A stretch of DNA of 64,000 bases from Apostichopus japonicus (GCF_037975245.1 NC_092582.1:25770077-25834076), one strand, 5' to 3'. Shown: positions 1 through 12,817, counted from the first letter of the stretch. The notes: generated by a model not told the origin, from the sequence alone. A program made the numbers and translations.

Positions 1-786
1 AGTAGGTGACTGCATTGGGGATGGTGAATTCATACCTGTTAAGCAAAGAAAATTACCAAGAAACTGGTAAACATGAGCAAGGAAACGTTAATATGGTCAG
101 GTTTACCCGAGCTTTAGTTTTGGAGATATGAACACACAGCACCACTAACTGTATAAGTCTTTTTTCTATTCAGCAAGGAATAACAAATGACTTTAAAGGA
201 TATTTATCTATTAAATTAGTCAACAAGACCATAGTAACAACCCACCATGACTACAGTGACAACCCACCATGACGACAGTAATAACCCACACGGAGGACAG
301 CAAGTACCCACCAGGACTACAGTAACGACCCACTTGTGTCCCACTTGGTGTAAACTTTTTGTGCTTTATTTGCAAACCTCCTCATCATTCTTTTTAAGAT
401 TTCGGTTGAACTTTTATAGTCTAGATCAGCATGGCTAAATGTATGTCCATATTGTCTAGTGCCTGTCAGTGGAACTCTTCAAGGTATTTTGACTTCATCA
501 AGTTACAGTTTGCTGAAGTAATCAACCAACATCAATAATAAGCAGGACAAACTACCGGAAACTGGTTCCAACAGCTGCTTGAGAGATTACTGTTAGTCAC
601 CTTTACATATTACAAGGGTCCAGGACGATGAGAGAGCTTGGCAAGCTTGGCTAGTCATGACTGGATACCCAGCCTCCTCCTCCTTTCAAGAGGCTTAACA
701 TTAAATAGATTGGTTTCATGAATGCTTCACAGGTTCTATCAGGAGAGTGAGTGTAGCTTCAGAATGGTATTACACCTGCAACTAGC

Positions 787-818
<32 letters not shown>

Positions 819-917
819 TTATAAATATATATATTCTAGTCTTGCAAGGTTGACACTACTGGTTATTAAAAGAAAACAGATATGAAAGGTTAAATTAAAG
901 AGAAAGAATAGAAGAGT

Positions 918-1069
918 TTATTTACGGAAATGACCACCAGTACCTCCCAAACTACTGACGGAGGATGGTCCCATGGAGGCAGTAATGGTTGGAGAGCCCA
1001 GTGGAGGAGACCCCATGGTACTGGTAGGGGATTGAATGGACCCCATTGATGACATGGACTTCATCGAGT
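918..1069 (-). CDS. Predicted last coding exon of an unidentified minus-strand gene
   Basis: On the minus strand a pyrimidine-rich acceptor (ending TTGTTTCCTCAG) precedes an open frame of 49 codons that ends in TAA at 918-920. The peptide is rich in Ser, Met, Pro, Gly and Thr (it begins SMKSMSSMGSIQSP and ends GGTGGHFRK) and resembles a disordered tail. The exon starts with two bases of a split codon, which fits the phase of the candidate exon at 1289-1414; the joined codon is AAC. AATAAA overlaps the stop codon. I do not recognise the protein. Confidence 0.45.
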
Positions 1070-1288
1070 CTGAGGAAACAAGAAAAATACCAGGTACAAA
1101 TAAATATACAACATTGTTGTGTGTGAGGATTAAATCTTTGAAAGAAATACTTAATTTTTTGCAAGGATTTTCATGTCAATTAGAAAGTAATATGATTTAA
1201 AATGCATTCCATGATTCAGTTTAAGGAAATACAATACATACACCCCTAAAACTTACTGGTTTGGGTATTTATAAACCACAATACTTAC

Positions 1289-1414
1289 TTACACTCTGAT
1301 CTTCATTCTTGCATAGCGCCCCAATGACCCTGTGTAAGGTCACTGACCTTTCCCTTCCAAATCTACCATTGATTAGTCTATACACAAGTGTTTTCACACC
1401 TGGTATTTCAATAT
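1289..1414 (-). CDS. Predicted coding exon, unidentified minus-strand gene (penultimate)
   Basis: A 126-base open exon lies between an acceptor (CTTATGCAG) and two overlapping donors (GTAAGTAAGTAT on the minus strand). With the inner donor it encodes 41 residues beginning IEIPGVKTLVYRLINGRFGR and ending CKNEDQSV, and its phase fits the last exon. The composition is that of a folded basic domain, unlike the T-rich peptides that the flanking sequence gives. No family recognised. Confidence 0.5.
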
Positions 1415-1538
1415 CTGCATAAGTACAGTATGCCTGAATTTTCCATGTTTTTTAATGCATGTGTTTTCTTTTACAGGATTGCCCCTCTCACGTGTAATTT
1501 TTTTTCTCTCTTGCTGTATTAACTACATGATGACTAAA

Positions 1539-1726
1539 ACTCCACTGTTACTCCACTACAATGTTCTTTGATCAAGACCTCCACTATAATGTTCTTTGAT
1601 CAAGAACTCTCGCACTATAATGTTCTTTGATCAAGAACTCCACTATAATGTTCTTTGATCAAGAACTCCACTATAATGTTCTTTGATCAAGAACTCCACT
1701 GTTACTCCACTACCATGTTCTTTGAT
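1539..1726. repeat. Minisatellite, ~28-bp unit, about 5-6 copies
   Basis: The core TAATGTTCTTTGATCAAGAA recurs every 27-31 bases, joined by CTCCACTA-type linkers. Each unit contains the palindrome TTGATCAA. Copies at the edges are diverged. It lies just upstream, in gene orientation, of the predicted exon at 1289-1414. Confidence 0.85.
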
Positions 1727-2685
1727 TATGTAGTATGTGTGACATCAGTAAAAGATGACATGCTTTGTGATTGGAAATGGTTTTATTTAATGTCAAAACA
1801 ACCATTAAATGTGGAAGTTGGTTTATCATATCAGATCTCAAGTTCAGTGGCAACACTAATTCCTTGATTTTAAGTACTGTAGCCTAAACTTGCAATATCT
1901 AGGTTTTAATTTCAAATTTGTTAAATATTTGTAAATACCTATAAGCCTTCTCTTTATGGTGAAACATGATGGTATTCATCCTATTGTATGGAAGGCTACA
2001 ACACAGGTTAATTCTTAACCTACGGGGACCTGAGAGTGTGCTGTATTGTTCAATGTTTTGTTGAATTTGATCATATCTCACTTGTTTGACAGATGATGGA
2101 GGGTTAGTATGCCATGAGTTGTATGGCCATATATAGGTACAATACTCTATGGTCTCCTACAGGTATATTGTATACCCACAGACCTACACTATGTAAACTG
2201 ACAGTACACAATGCATATGTTGAGCCTTACAATAAGTCACCAGTCCAAGTCCAAGTACAGGCTTTTTTTTTTCTTTTAAGCTTTTTCACTACACATACCA
2301 TACCTGTAGATGTATCTAACCAACCAACAGCCCTCACATTTACAAGCTAGGAAACAAAATAGGGAACCGCCTTTGAACTTGCACCTGTCCCATACTTTGC
2401 TACTAGCAGTATTCTCAATCATTGTCAAATACTATCCACCGATATGATGCATTCTATACTGTAACTTTTAACAAAACACTATTTATGACAAATAAATTTA
2501 CCATCAATTGAATCTGTTAGTTGGCTCCATTTGACACGCATCGATCAATCATTTTTGCCAAATTACTACTACAAAAGACCAGTATCTGTGACAAACACCG
2601 CATAAAGTAACAAGAAAAATGAATACAATACACTTAAATATGCAGAAACATCCACAAAACAGGCTGTTAAAATGAACTTCATGGA

Positions 2686-3947
2686 CAATGTGTGTAACAG
2701 TGTACAACTACCCACAGACAAAGTACAAGTGTTTGGGGAAAGCCTGCACTGCATAAGATCAACACACCATGTGTGTAACAGTGTACAACTACCCACAGAC
2801 CAGTACAAGTGTTTGGGGAAAGCCTGCACTGCATAACATCAACACACCATGTGAGTAGCAGTGTACAACTACTACCCACAGACAAAGTACAAGTGTTTGG
2901 GGAAAGTCTGCACTGCATAAGATCAACACACCATGTGTGTAACAGAGTACAACTACCCACAGACCAGTACAAATGTTTGGGGAAAGCCTGCACTGCATAA
3001 GATCAACACACTATGTGTGTAACAGTGTACAACTACCCACATACAAAGTACAAGTGTTTGGGAAAGTCTGCACTGCATAAAATCAACACACCATGTGTGT
3101 AACAGTGTACAACTACCCACAGACCAGTACAAGTGTTTGGGGAAAGTCTGCACTGCATAAGATCAACACACCATGTGTGTAACAGTGTACAACTACCCAC
3201 AGACCAGTACAAATGTTTGGGGAAAGTCTGCACTGCATAAGATCAACACACCATGTGTGTAACAATGTACAACTACTACCCACTGGCAAAGTACAAGTGT
3301 TTGGGGAAAGCCTGCACTGCATCAACACACCATGTGTGTAACAGTGTACAACTACCCACAGACCAGTACAAATGTTTGGGGAAAGTCTGCACTGCATAAG
3401 ATCAACACACCATGTGTGTAACAGTGTACAACTACCCACATACAAAGTACAAGCGTTTGGGAAAGTCTGCACTGCATAAGATCAACACACCATGTGTGTT
3501 ACAGTGTACAGCTACCCACAGACAAAATACAAGTGTTTGGGGAAGCCTGCACTGCATAAGATCAACACACCATGTGTGTAACAATGTACAACTACTACCC
3601 ACAGGCAAAGTACAAGTGTTTGGGGAAAGCCTGCACTGCATCAACACACCATGTGTGTAACAGTGTACAACTACCCACAGACCAGTACAAGTGTTTGGGG
3701 AAAGCCTGCACTGCATAAGATCAACACACCATGTGTGTAACAGTGTACAACTACTCACATACAAAGTACAAGTGTTTGGGAAAGTCTGCACTGCATAAGA
3801 TCAACACACCATGTGTGTTACAGTGTACAACTACCCACATACAAAGTACAAGTGTTTGGGAAAGTCTGCACTGCATAAGATCAACACACCATGTGTGTAA
3901 CAGTGTACAACTACTACCCACAGACAAAGTACAAGTGTTTGGGGGAA
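2686..3947. repeat. Minisatellite, ~80-bp unit, about 16 copies
   Basis: Each unit contains GTGTACAACTACCCACAGAC, then AGTACAAGTGTTTGGGGAAA, then GCCTGCACTGCATAAGATCA and ACACACCATGTGTGTAAC. Two sub-types alternate, with either ACAAAGTAC or CCAGTAC after CACAGA, and some units are shortened where ATAAGA is lost. Short open frames across it on both strands are by-products of the repeat. The array ends abruptly next to a splice-acceptor-like tract at 3960-3977. Confidence 0.95.
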
Positions 3948-3977
3948 ATGCCATACCTGCTCATTTTGTATTTACAG

Positions 3978-4099
3978 GTAAAGGGTTCACTGCCATACTA
4001 TGAAAACACAACTGACAAGACTCCCCTGGAAGCTCAAGGTCACAGAGGTCAGCTGGCAAAGTGCTTTGACCAGAGCCTGAGGAAGGCTGATGATGGTGG
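3978..4099 (+). CDS. Possible coding exon, strand uncertain
   Basis: On the plus strand a good acceptor (TTTTGTATTTACAG) and a donor-like GG|GTGAGG enclose 122 bases open in one frame. The peptide starts VKGSLPYYENTTDKTPLEAQ and ends in a Lys-Cys-rich and Gly/Asp-rich stretch. The minus strand of the same block is also open in two frames and has its own pyrimidine-rich acceptor (CAGCCTTCCTCAG), so this could equally be an exon of the minus-strand gene, or no exon. No homology recognised. Confidence 0.2.
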
Positions 4100-5390
4100 G
4101 TGAGGAGGTTCAAGTTGATTGGGTGGTAATTGCCTAATGTCAAGGATATCACAACACTCCATGGTGAAAAGTGATGATCAAATGAGATTGCATAGCAGCA
4201 CAATGTTGTAAGTAGTAGGAAATGGCTGACAGGGACCAATTACTGTTGTGGAGGGGATGAACAGGCAACCCACCTAGGTATGTAAGACCATGGTATGTAG
4301 GTCAGTTGTAGCAGTAGAGCTGTGAACACAGTATACCACTACTGAACAAGGCAACTGACCACTCAGGTTCACTGACCATGCAGGACAACATTAACTGACA
4401 CCTTTAAATAAATTCCTTGTGTTTTTTAAACCAACTCAATGTGACTACAGCAATGCAAATTAATTACATCAATAGTAACCGTGTAGTGAACTGTGTTACA
4501 CTATAAGTGTTATACAAACTAACACTTGCAAGGAACATCAATGTTATTTCACACCATGGTCAGTAAATTCAGGAACATCAACATCACCAATGTGGTAGAC
4601 TTCGAAGAGATACAGTAGCTGGCTACTATGACCAGGAAGTGGGTCGGTTAATATGAACAACTTATATCCATCATACTGTAGAACTTTAAACCTCATGACA
4701 TAATTCTAGTTGGTCCTGGCTTTCCCTGGACATTAGACAATATCCATGCAATTAACAGTCAATATTGATGAATTATCAATACTTACATTTCCTTGTGACA
4801 AATAATTTAAGGACATCCCATATCTTGATGCTCTAGTTTCCCATAAAGGCATTTTATCAAACAATGTTTATGTTCAATGTATCTACAATGTTCAAACTAA
4901 ACAGTCCCTAGTCCATAGACAATGGAAGCAATTTGTACAGAATGCCACAGTGTGTCCAATGTATTAACCCAAGAGTTTAACAAAAGGACAGCAGAAAATC
5001 TGCTATAACCTGTATTTAATATGCTTGACAAGATTCTACCTGAAATCAGAACTTGTACCTTGCACAAATGCATCAAACTTAAATATCCTTTGAAGGAGGA
5101 TTACTGGAAATATGTCACTTCTGTAAAACAGAATCAAGTTTAATTTTCTCCCAAGAGTCCCAAGCATCAATATATCCAGCACCGATTTCTGAAAGTAAAG
5201 GTTACCAGTAATGCCCCCAAATCTCAGTGCCTAAACATGGTGTTCCAACCATCTCTCTCCCCCACCTTCTCCCTGGAGTCCTGACTTTCCAAATTTACAC
5301 TCATACATTGAAATGGTTGCATTAGAAAACTGTCTCAAAGAGAAAATGCTTGGTGCAAGTTATTTACTATATATATAGCAGTGTTGTGAA

Positions 5391-5895
5391 GGTTTGATGA
5401 ATAGAACAGCAATATATATACTGTAGGAGTGATGTGTAGGTTTGGTGAATAGAACAGCAATATGTACCCTGTAGGAGAGATGTGTAGGTTTAAAGAATAG
5501 AACACCAATACATATACTGTAGGAGAGATGTGTAGGTTTGATGAATAGAACAGCAATATGTACATTGTAGGAGAGATGTGTAGGTTTGGTGAATAGAACA
5601 CCAATATATACACTGTAGGAGAGATGTGTAGGTTTGATGAATAGAACACCAATATGTACACTGTAGGAGAGATGTGTAGGTTTGATGAATAGAACAGCAA
5701 TATGTACTTTGTAGGAGAGATGTGTAGGTTTGATGAATAGAACAGCAATATGTACACTGTTGGAGAGATGTGTAGGTTTGGTGAATAGAACAGCAATATG
5801 TACATTGTAGGAGTGATACATAGGTTTGATGAATAGAACAGTAATATGTACACTGTAGGAGTGATGTGTAGGTTTGATGAATAGAACAGCAAAAT
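5391..5895. repeat. Minisatellite, 48-bp unit, about 10.5 copies
   Basis: The unit includes TGAATAGAACAGCAATATGT then ACACTGTAGGAGAGATGTGT and AGGTTTGA. Because 48 is a multiple of three, all three minus-strand frames remain open for 140-185 codons with a 16-residue periodicity. The peptides are low-complexity (Tyr, Ser, Ile, Leu), so these are not treated as genes. Confidence 0.95.
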
Positions 5896-6108
5896 GAAAA
5901 GTCTGGGAATGGCAAATTATCTCACTTTAATCATCATATCGCATATGCTGGTTGTTACCCAACCAAACAACAGCCACAAAACAAAACAGGGGTTAATACC
6001 AGCATAGTGTTGTATTATACTACACTGTACAAGAAAGTACAGTAAACTACCAATCAAATTGAAAATACAAGTCAACACCAAAACTGCTATCTACAAAATA
6101 AAGTTTAC

Positions 6109-6177
6109 CGGGAAACCCCTTTGACTGATAACCATCTTGTGCTGGGAGTGCGGCAAGTTGTCAAACTCGCTACACAA
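6109..6177 (-). CDS. Possible coding exon, unidentified minus-strand gene
   Basis: A strong acceptor on the minus strand (CTGCATTCTCTCAG) precedes 69 bases open in two frames and ending CCCG|GTAAAC. The phase-0 reading is LCSEFDNLPHSQHKMVISQR plus three residues. The block is richer in CpG and GC than its surroundings. It does not join in phase with the predicted exon at 9942-10028, so an intermediate exon is missing or one call is wrong. Confidence 0.3.
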
Positions 6178-6787
6178 CTGAGAGAATGCAGAATTGAGTT
6201 TGTACAGAGCAACGTAGCATTTGTAATATTTTATAAAACAACATGTGTACACCTACAAAACTGTTTATCACAATTCACCTGTATCCCCATATCCACCCCC
6301 AGTACCACCCCCACCCTCCAGTACCACCCAGTCCCCCGCCACCTATTATATCAACCAAACTTGCCATTGTTACAAACTATGCATTGACTTAACAAATAGA
6401 CTTACAAACAACAATGGCATATTGCAGGCGGCTATGCTCTCTTGAGTGAGCTCTCAAGCTGTCTTAAAAATTACAAATTTAGGCAAAAAGGCAATAAATG
6501 TCATCAATAAATACCCTAACATCCCTACAGTCGGGTGAATATCAAAGAGACTCTGCTTGAGCTGTTGATTTTATCTGTTGTTTGTATCTATCATGAAAAA
6601 ACCTCCTTGCATCAGTTCAAAATGCTACCACAATCTACTAAGTATAATACTAAACTAAAAATAACGGAAACAAATGTTAGACACTCCTATCGGTTCAAAT
6701 ATGGGCTGTTACCATGGGTCTAAGGTCGGCACAAACTTTCTGTGAGGTATCTCTACGAATGACACATGTACAAGTACTTAATGCTTA

Positions 6788-6832
<45 letters not shown>
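6788..6832. repeat. (TA)n microsatellite
   Basis: About 22 uninterrupted TA dinucleotides. A smaller, palindromic AT-rich tract of the same kind lies at 786-834. Confidence 0.95.
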
Positions 6833-6834
<2 letters not shown>

Positions 6835-9800
6835 TAGTAGAGAACACTGCATGTAATGAATTACTGCACATGTTAATGAACAACTGAACTAATATTTAGT
6901 TTTAAAAGTATCATGATACTTCATTTCTTTGGCCAAATTTTGTTGTTGTAATTCTTCGAATCTCACCACATATACGGTAGACAAAATTAACCTTCACACA
7001 ATTATCAAAACAAATCCTTTAGGAACAAGAGGAAGGCATGCACAAACAGTTGGTCATGGATTGATGTTTTAAGCTAGGGAGTGTTATTATGTCTTAAAAA
7101 TTGTTTATACAGCTTAACACTGCGAGAAACACAATGTTACAAATGTTATCTAATACCAAGGTGACTTAACACAGACAAACGTAAACGGATTGAACTGGAC
7201 AGTTATTGTTCACTAGGAAGTACAACTCAAGAGAGAGAAAGGGAGAATCAGTGAAATATAACAATGAAAGAATTGCACAATATGATTACAGTATGTCACA
7301 ATTTACCTCATATTCTACAAAATGTGACATTGACCTGCGAGAAGACAAATATCTAGTTTAACATGAAATTCTATCTGGACTCTCAACATTTATAGAGACC
7401 ACTCACAGAGCATATCTAGACTCATAGAGCAGATCGTCCTGCAGACTCACTCAATGCAGTCCACTGCTGTTTTTAATTATTGCCCAAAGTTCTTAGTAGC
7501 AACCAGCACAATATGAAAGTTCAGCTTGTACACTAGATTCAAGCAAAGTACTGTGACCTCCTCCTCCTCTTCATACTGCCTACACTGAATGGTACATGGT
7601 AAGGTACAATACCATACTAATAGTGATCAGCTGTTGCTACTGATGCTGAGAGTAGATCAAATATTACAACATTGCTGGTACTTTAAGGTGCAGCTCACAA
7701 AATTATTACCATGTTTTGCAACTTCTGTTACATACAGTATATACTAGACAACTATATATCTAGACAACTCCTTCAATCCCTATACCCAATGTTTGCCAGA
7801 AAGGTCTGTATTCATCATGAGATTACAGTTCTAAGTTTACCAGCCAATAACAAGAAAATTTACAATGAAAAAATTGGTTGAAAAAGGGTCTGATAATCCC
7901 AACATTTCTAACTTGTAAAGTTGTAGATCAAATCAGAACAAGATTAAAATGTCCTTTTCATATCAGAATAAACAACTCTTCCTGGAGTTCTCTATTTTGA
8001 GTCTTAATCAAATCTAGTAAATCATGATATAGTCCTCCCCCCCCCCCCTTGTTACCTACTTAGAGCTGTACAATGCACTAGGGAGGTGTGTAGTTTGACA
8101 TATATATTGTAGTATATAGACGGAAGCAAATTGAATACGTGATCCGTGCTCTTTCATAAGGGTTGAATAATTTTCAAATGTCAAATACATGTTAATCATA
8201 TGACTGTATACCATACTTAACTGAACTTGTGATTTGCATTAGTTTAATACCTACAACAAATATATGACAAACTCATGAAATATTTTTCTTGAAGTACTCA
8301 TTGTTGCAATCGTCAGAAAATATACCAAAATAATGTTGACAGGTGTTTGTCAACAAGACTGTAGGCCAGTTGATTGTGAGCTGATGATGGCATTCTATAA
8401 TTACAACCCTGTTGGTATGTTAAGTACTTTCAGTAAATTTATTAGAAATCCATGAATCAAAGATAGCATGACCACTACTGTATGCAGAGTAGGTTCTGGT
8501 TAGGTTACTCCAACTGCAGGAAAATATATCAAGTACCATGAAAAAAAGGTACCATGATTGTATATATGCCAGGTAGCTGCCATTTAGACCGCTCCCTGGT
8601 TATACTTTGCAATATATGGTTTGCTACCCTACCATTGATATGACCATGAAAAGTGCTTTAATAAGAACCATTATATTTTCTTTCTTGTTGTTGAAGTAGA
8701 CTACTTTAAGCCTAGAGGCTTTCTAGACCTATCATATCTCTTCCTCATTTTGGGAGTTTCAGCTCACATATACACAGTTACTCACATCCACATTGCACAC
8801 AGTGCTCTAAAATCTCCCAAGATTAGAACTGTACCACCACTAGCAGCATTGGAACACTCAGGCGGCTAGCAGAGCATTATACATATCACCTATTAGCTAA
8901 CAACACTGCAGGATGACACACACAAAACTGGTGTCTGTCAATGAGTTGGAGGTCAAAGCAATGAAAGGGGCAGAATTAAAACAGAATTTTTCAGCTCTGT
9001 GGGCAAAATGAAAATAATATTCCCTAAAGTATTTATAAGCTTCCCCTTATCTATCCTGCAGCTACTCACAGTTGCTAGGACAATGCAAACAATAGTAGAA
9101 GCAAACAATGAAGAATATCTCTAAGGATTATTGGATTCTTCAATCTTCCCCTCAATGCATGATTGCTTTTAGAGCCTTCAGTACTGTCTGATAACTCGTA
9201 TATACACATTACTGCATGTATTGGTACACATTTAATGTACAACACATTTAATGTACAACTCGATGTGAGTTAAACGATTTCTCTCATCTTCGCGCTATGA
9301 GTCACTCAAAACAGTATATTGAGGACACTTATTGTAAAGTGTACCCCAACCTAGAAAGCACTGATACTGTACTGTACCAAGAGTGACATACAGTAGTTAA
9401 TTGACACAAGGCCTTCTATGTAAATTTCTCCAGGTTAACATGTCTACAGTGCCACATAACCAATGTTGGGTTCAGGTATATTTATGTATTTGCAGTTCAT
9501 GTAACAATGTTTTGTGTTGAATCATCCTTATCCACAGATAACAATGTATTTCAGTTTGTTTTCTTTGTTTGATTTTTCGTTACCAACATTTGATTGTCTT
9601 CTTCATACACTTCTATGTACACAGAAGTTCTAACGCTCTACGTGTAAACTGTTCCTAATTTCGGATAGTATTGTTATTACTGAACATTCATGTTAGGTGA
9701 AAATACTGTAGCATGTTGCCTTTCACATTATTTTATTGTCAAAAACAATCCATTCAAGTCACTTGAGCAAGGCAATGTAAAAACTCTCTCAAGATTTCTA

Positions 9801-9941
9801 ATTCGTACAAAAATACACAATCTGCTAAATAGTTAACCTCAACAGTAAGGACTCATTCCAAATGAATAATAATAAGTCTATAGAAACATACATGTACTTA
9901 ATTACTTGTTGTTTTTATTATAATAATAGTAATACACTCAC
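6833..9941. other. Intronic sequence with no gene recognised
   Basis: AT-rich, CpG-poor sequence. It contains a 12-base C run near 8037 and a short direct repeat (ACACATTTAATGTACAAC) near 9227-9258. No open frame or exon-like block with good splice sites was found on either strand. Confidence 0.4.
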
Positions 9942-10028
9942 GGTCTGCTATGAACTGTTCCAGAGTTGGTCGATAGCTACGTAGACATGCCTCACCAGGC
10001 AACTCTTCATTTTTGGACAAACACACAT
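9942..10028 (-). CDS. Predicted coding exon, unidentified minus-strand gene
   Basis: An 87-base block lies between an acceptor (CTTATAATGCAG) and the consensus donor GACC|GTGAGT on the minus strand. It is open in one frame only and encodes VCLSKNEELPGEACLRSYRP followed by TLEQFIAD, a hydrophilic peptide with balanced codon use that contrasts with the flanking AT-rich DNA. No family recognised. Confidence 0.4.
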
Positions 10029-11384
10029 CTGCATTATAAGGAAGTACTTATGATCTTTATAATGACCTGCACAAATCTATCAAGAACCTTTCTCAATAGT
10101 TTTCTTTGGCAGTATGTCTAGTTGACATGCCTTCATTGGCATTGATAGAATGGTAGTAATAATAAAGTGTTTTCACTCACTGAGAATAACTTTTGCTAGA
10201 GTAAAGTTCACTTGGTCATAAGCCATGTACAGACTACAGTATGCAATACATATCTGTTGTAACATCTATGCAGGAAACCAACAATTTAGTTCTATGCAAG
10301 CCTATAGTATGGAAAGAGCAATCGTACTACAAATGCAAATAACATGGCTGCCTGAATTCAGGTGCTCTAGTAGTCTACAACTGATTCTTTACAGCCCCTG
10401 ATGATCTGAGGACGACCCCTTAGTGCCAAGGCTGCAACTAGTTCTATGAAGCCCATGGTGGTAGTTTGAAGGCTGCAGGTTTTACAAATATGTGCATCTT
10501 GCAAGTTATTCATATTACAGATATATTCATGCACTATTTGAAGTAAGTAACCATTCTTCATGACTGGAATATTACTATTTGATAATGTTATCATTACCTT
10601 TTCTTCTTTCTATAATTCTTGAATATCAGTCAAACTTTCATCCTACTTTAAATATCCTTTAGCTTGTTAAATTTATGTGACATAGAACTGTAAGCTTCCT
10701 ACAAACTATAAACAGCCACACATATACAGTATGTAGTCATATAACAGTGTTACAGGAATGTCATTACCATCAATTGAAGGACTGACCTGCACACCAGGGA
10801 TTAATTTAATTCTCATAGCTACCTGCAAATACTTAATTCAGCTGGACTTTTATTCCAGACAAAACAGGCTCAAACCACCTGCACTTTAAAGAATTCATTG
10901 TTTCAAGCATGAAATCACCATAAAGTCTATACTCAATCACAAGACACCTTTTACTGGGAAACACTCAACCTCCTGCTTAAAGCCATCAACTGAGCTATTT
11001 GCGTTGAGGCTGATGGGTTTTACTTTTTCTTTTTGTGAGCTATCCGATGCTTGTCTATATCTAAAATCCACTAAAATATGCATCAAGTTCCATATCAAGT
11101 TTAATACAGCAAAAGTAACAAAGTTACAAAAATGTCCATTCTTCTCTTCACATTTGCAATGCCAACCACAAAGTCAACAGACTAAGCATTTGTTTATGGG
11201 ATCAAATAATGTCCACTACATTCAATATTGACAGAAATATACTTCAACTCATGAATGTGAACTAATACCAATACCAATTCATACTTGCACTTATGTGCAC
11301 CTATGTATATAACAAGTTTGAAATTCATACAAGCTTTAAGATCATATCATGTTTACAAAGTTTTCAGACTGTAAATGTTATTGG

Positions 11385-12741
11385 CCTTGAATCAGGGTGG
11401 GAATTTTACGGTACGCCGGTACGCTAGCGTACTGGAATGAAAATATGGCTTACCAAAATAAGAAAATCAAATGGGCCTAGTACTACACACCCTTGTAATG
11501 AGCGTACCAAAAATTCTGACCGTAAGTGACTGCATCGGACTGTAGTAGGCTTATCTGCAATCTGCTTCTAAGTTACGGAGGATTAATTTGTCGCGCAGCT
11601 AGCAAAAAGCACCAACGAACAGGCCGCACACAGCTGGCTGCTAGCTCGGCGATCGTGCCTGGACCGTCACATACCTACGACTAACTGTGTATGCATCGCA
11701 AATTATTCCAACTTCACCCATGAACTACGCAATTGCCGACGGCAATTGCGTAGTTCATACTGTACATGTGCTCAGAATTTTCCCAGGTACCCTGCCAAAC
11801 AACTGTGCGCTCATCCCCTGTCTAACACCTATTTGTTAACATTTTTGGCACGTTTCCAAGAAACGTCTCATGGAGTATTCCCCATGATACACGAGGCACA
11901 GTTCATACACGCAGCACAAGATATCAAGCTATGGCCATCTTTATGAGAGTAAACCTTGTAATAAAATATGTTTTAGGCCACACGGCATGATTAACTAATG
12001 CTTAAAATTATTTCTATGTTCTTGTAGAAAACGTCAAGTTCGCAAAATACAATTAGTTGTGTTTTTGTAGTTACGTGAGATCCGTAACAGACGAGGTGGT
12101 TAGGCTATTTGCTATACACTTAACTATGGTAGGACATTATTTTTTCCGTATTTTTGGAAATTCTAGAAAATACTTTCTTTTCCCCCCGCTTAACACCAGA
12201 TGTGGTCTTACGGTTTATTCATAAATGGGTGTACTAGAGCCTTGTTTACATGACATTAGTTGCATGTAGCACGATATGCCAGTTTTGCGTGAATTTTTCG
12301 AAAGTGTTTTGCCGAACTTACTTTTCGTACACAATTGTTAATTTCTCTACTGATTTTCAGAGTTTTTTTTACGATCTCCAGTCGATACATTTCCTTTGAT
12401 CATGTATTTGAATAACTAATACCAAGTCGAGTATTCGACCCGGTATTGTCTGGTCGGAGAGTCCAACGTGATGGACAGGGATTGTAATTATTTCGATCGA
12501 ACATGCATTGACTGGATTATCTGCGCCGCCGCTGTCGGCTCGATATAAAGTACACTTGTGCCGCGAATCAGGAACTTTTCACAAAAGGATAACAGCGTTC
12601 AGGTCATTGTGCTGTGCTTACCGATTCATGAATTGTGCTTACCAACTGAGAAATCTTGGCTCATGTTGGTAAGCACATTTCATCAAAAAATGAAAAAATG
12701 CTTACCAACTTTTTTTGCCAAATTCCCACCCTGCCTTGAAT
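11385..12741. mobile_element. Non-autonomous hAT-type DNA transposon, 1,341 bp, with 8-bp TSD
   Basis: The 14-bp terminal inverted repeat CAGGGTGGGAATTT begins at 11393, and its exact complement AAATTCCCACCCTG ends at 12733. The flanking 8-bp duplication CCTTGAAT is perfect (11385-11392 and 12734-12741). A CAGGG start and an 8-bp duplication are the hallmarks of hAT elements. Subterminal CTTACCA/TGGTAAG motifs recur inside both ends. No transposase frame is present; internal open frames are short. The interior is CpG-rich inside a CpG-poor intron, which suggests recent insertion. It also contains a 39-bp near-perfect palindrome at 11720-11758. Confidence 0.9.
11720..11758. repeat. 39-bp palindrome inside the hAT element
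   Basis: ATGAACTACGCAATTGCCG is followed by a single A and then its exact reverse complement: two 19-bp arms with a 1-base spacer. It would form a cruciform or hairpin. Confidence 0.97.
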
Positions 12742-12783
12742 GACCTTGACTGCCACAATATCCAAGGATATTCTTGTACTCAC

Positions 12784-12817
12784 CAATGGGGATCTACATG
12801 TACAGGCTGATTCTTCA
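12784..12817 (-). CDS. Possible small coding exon, unidentified minus-strand gene
   Basis: A 34-base block on the minus strand lies between the acceptor GGATTCTTAATACAG and the consensus donor TTG|GTGAGT. Read in the phase set by the candidate exon at 16559-16645 it gives KNQPVHVDPH with split codons at both ends. It lies 42 bases beyond the hAT target duplication, so it is outside the transposon. Short, hence weak. Confidence 0.3.

Noticed and set aside
2686-3947. CRISPR-like array in the 80-bp repeats
   Set aside because: Units are contiguous tandem copies without unique spacers, and the DNA is clearly from an animal genome.
4783-4850. Minus-strand block ending AAAT|GTAAGTAT as another exon
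   Set aside because: The donor is strong but the acceptor is weak, and two different short frames fit.
5150-5215. Minus-strand block after a good acceptor (CCTTTACTTTCAG) as another exon
   Set aside because: The peptide is Leu/Ile/Phe-rich, as expected from T-rich DNA, and it does not join in phase to other candidates.
5335-5892. 185-codon minus-strand open frame
   Set aside because: It is produced by the 48-bp minisatellite: all three frames are open and the peptide is a low-complexity 16-residue repeat.
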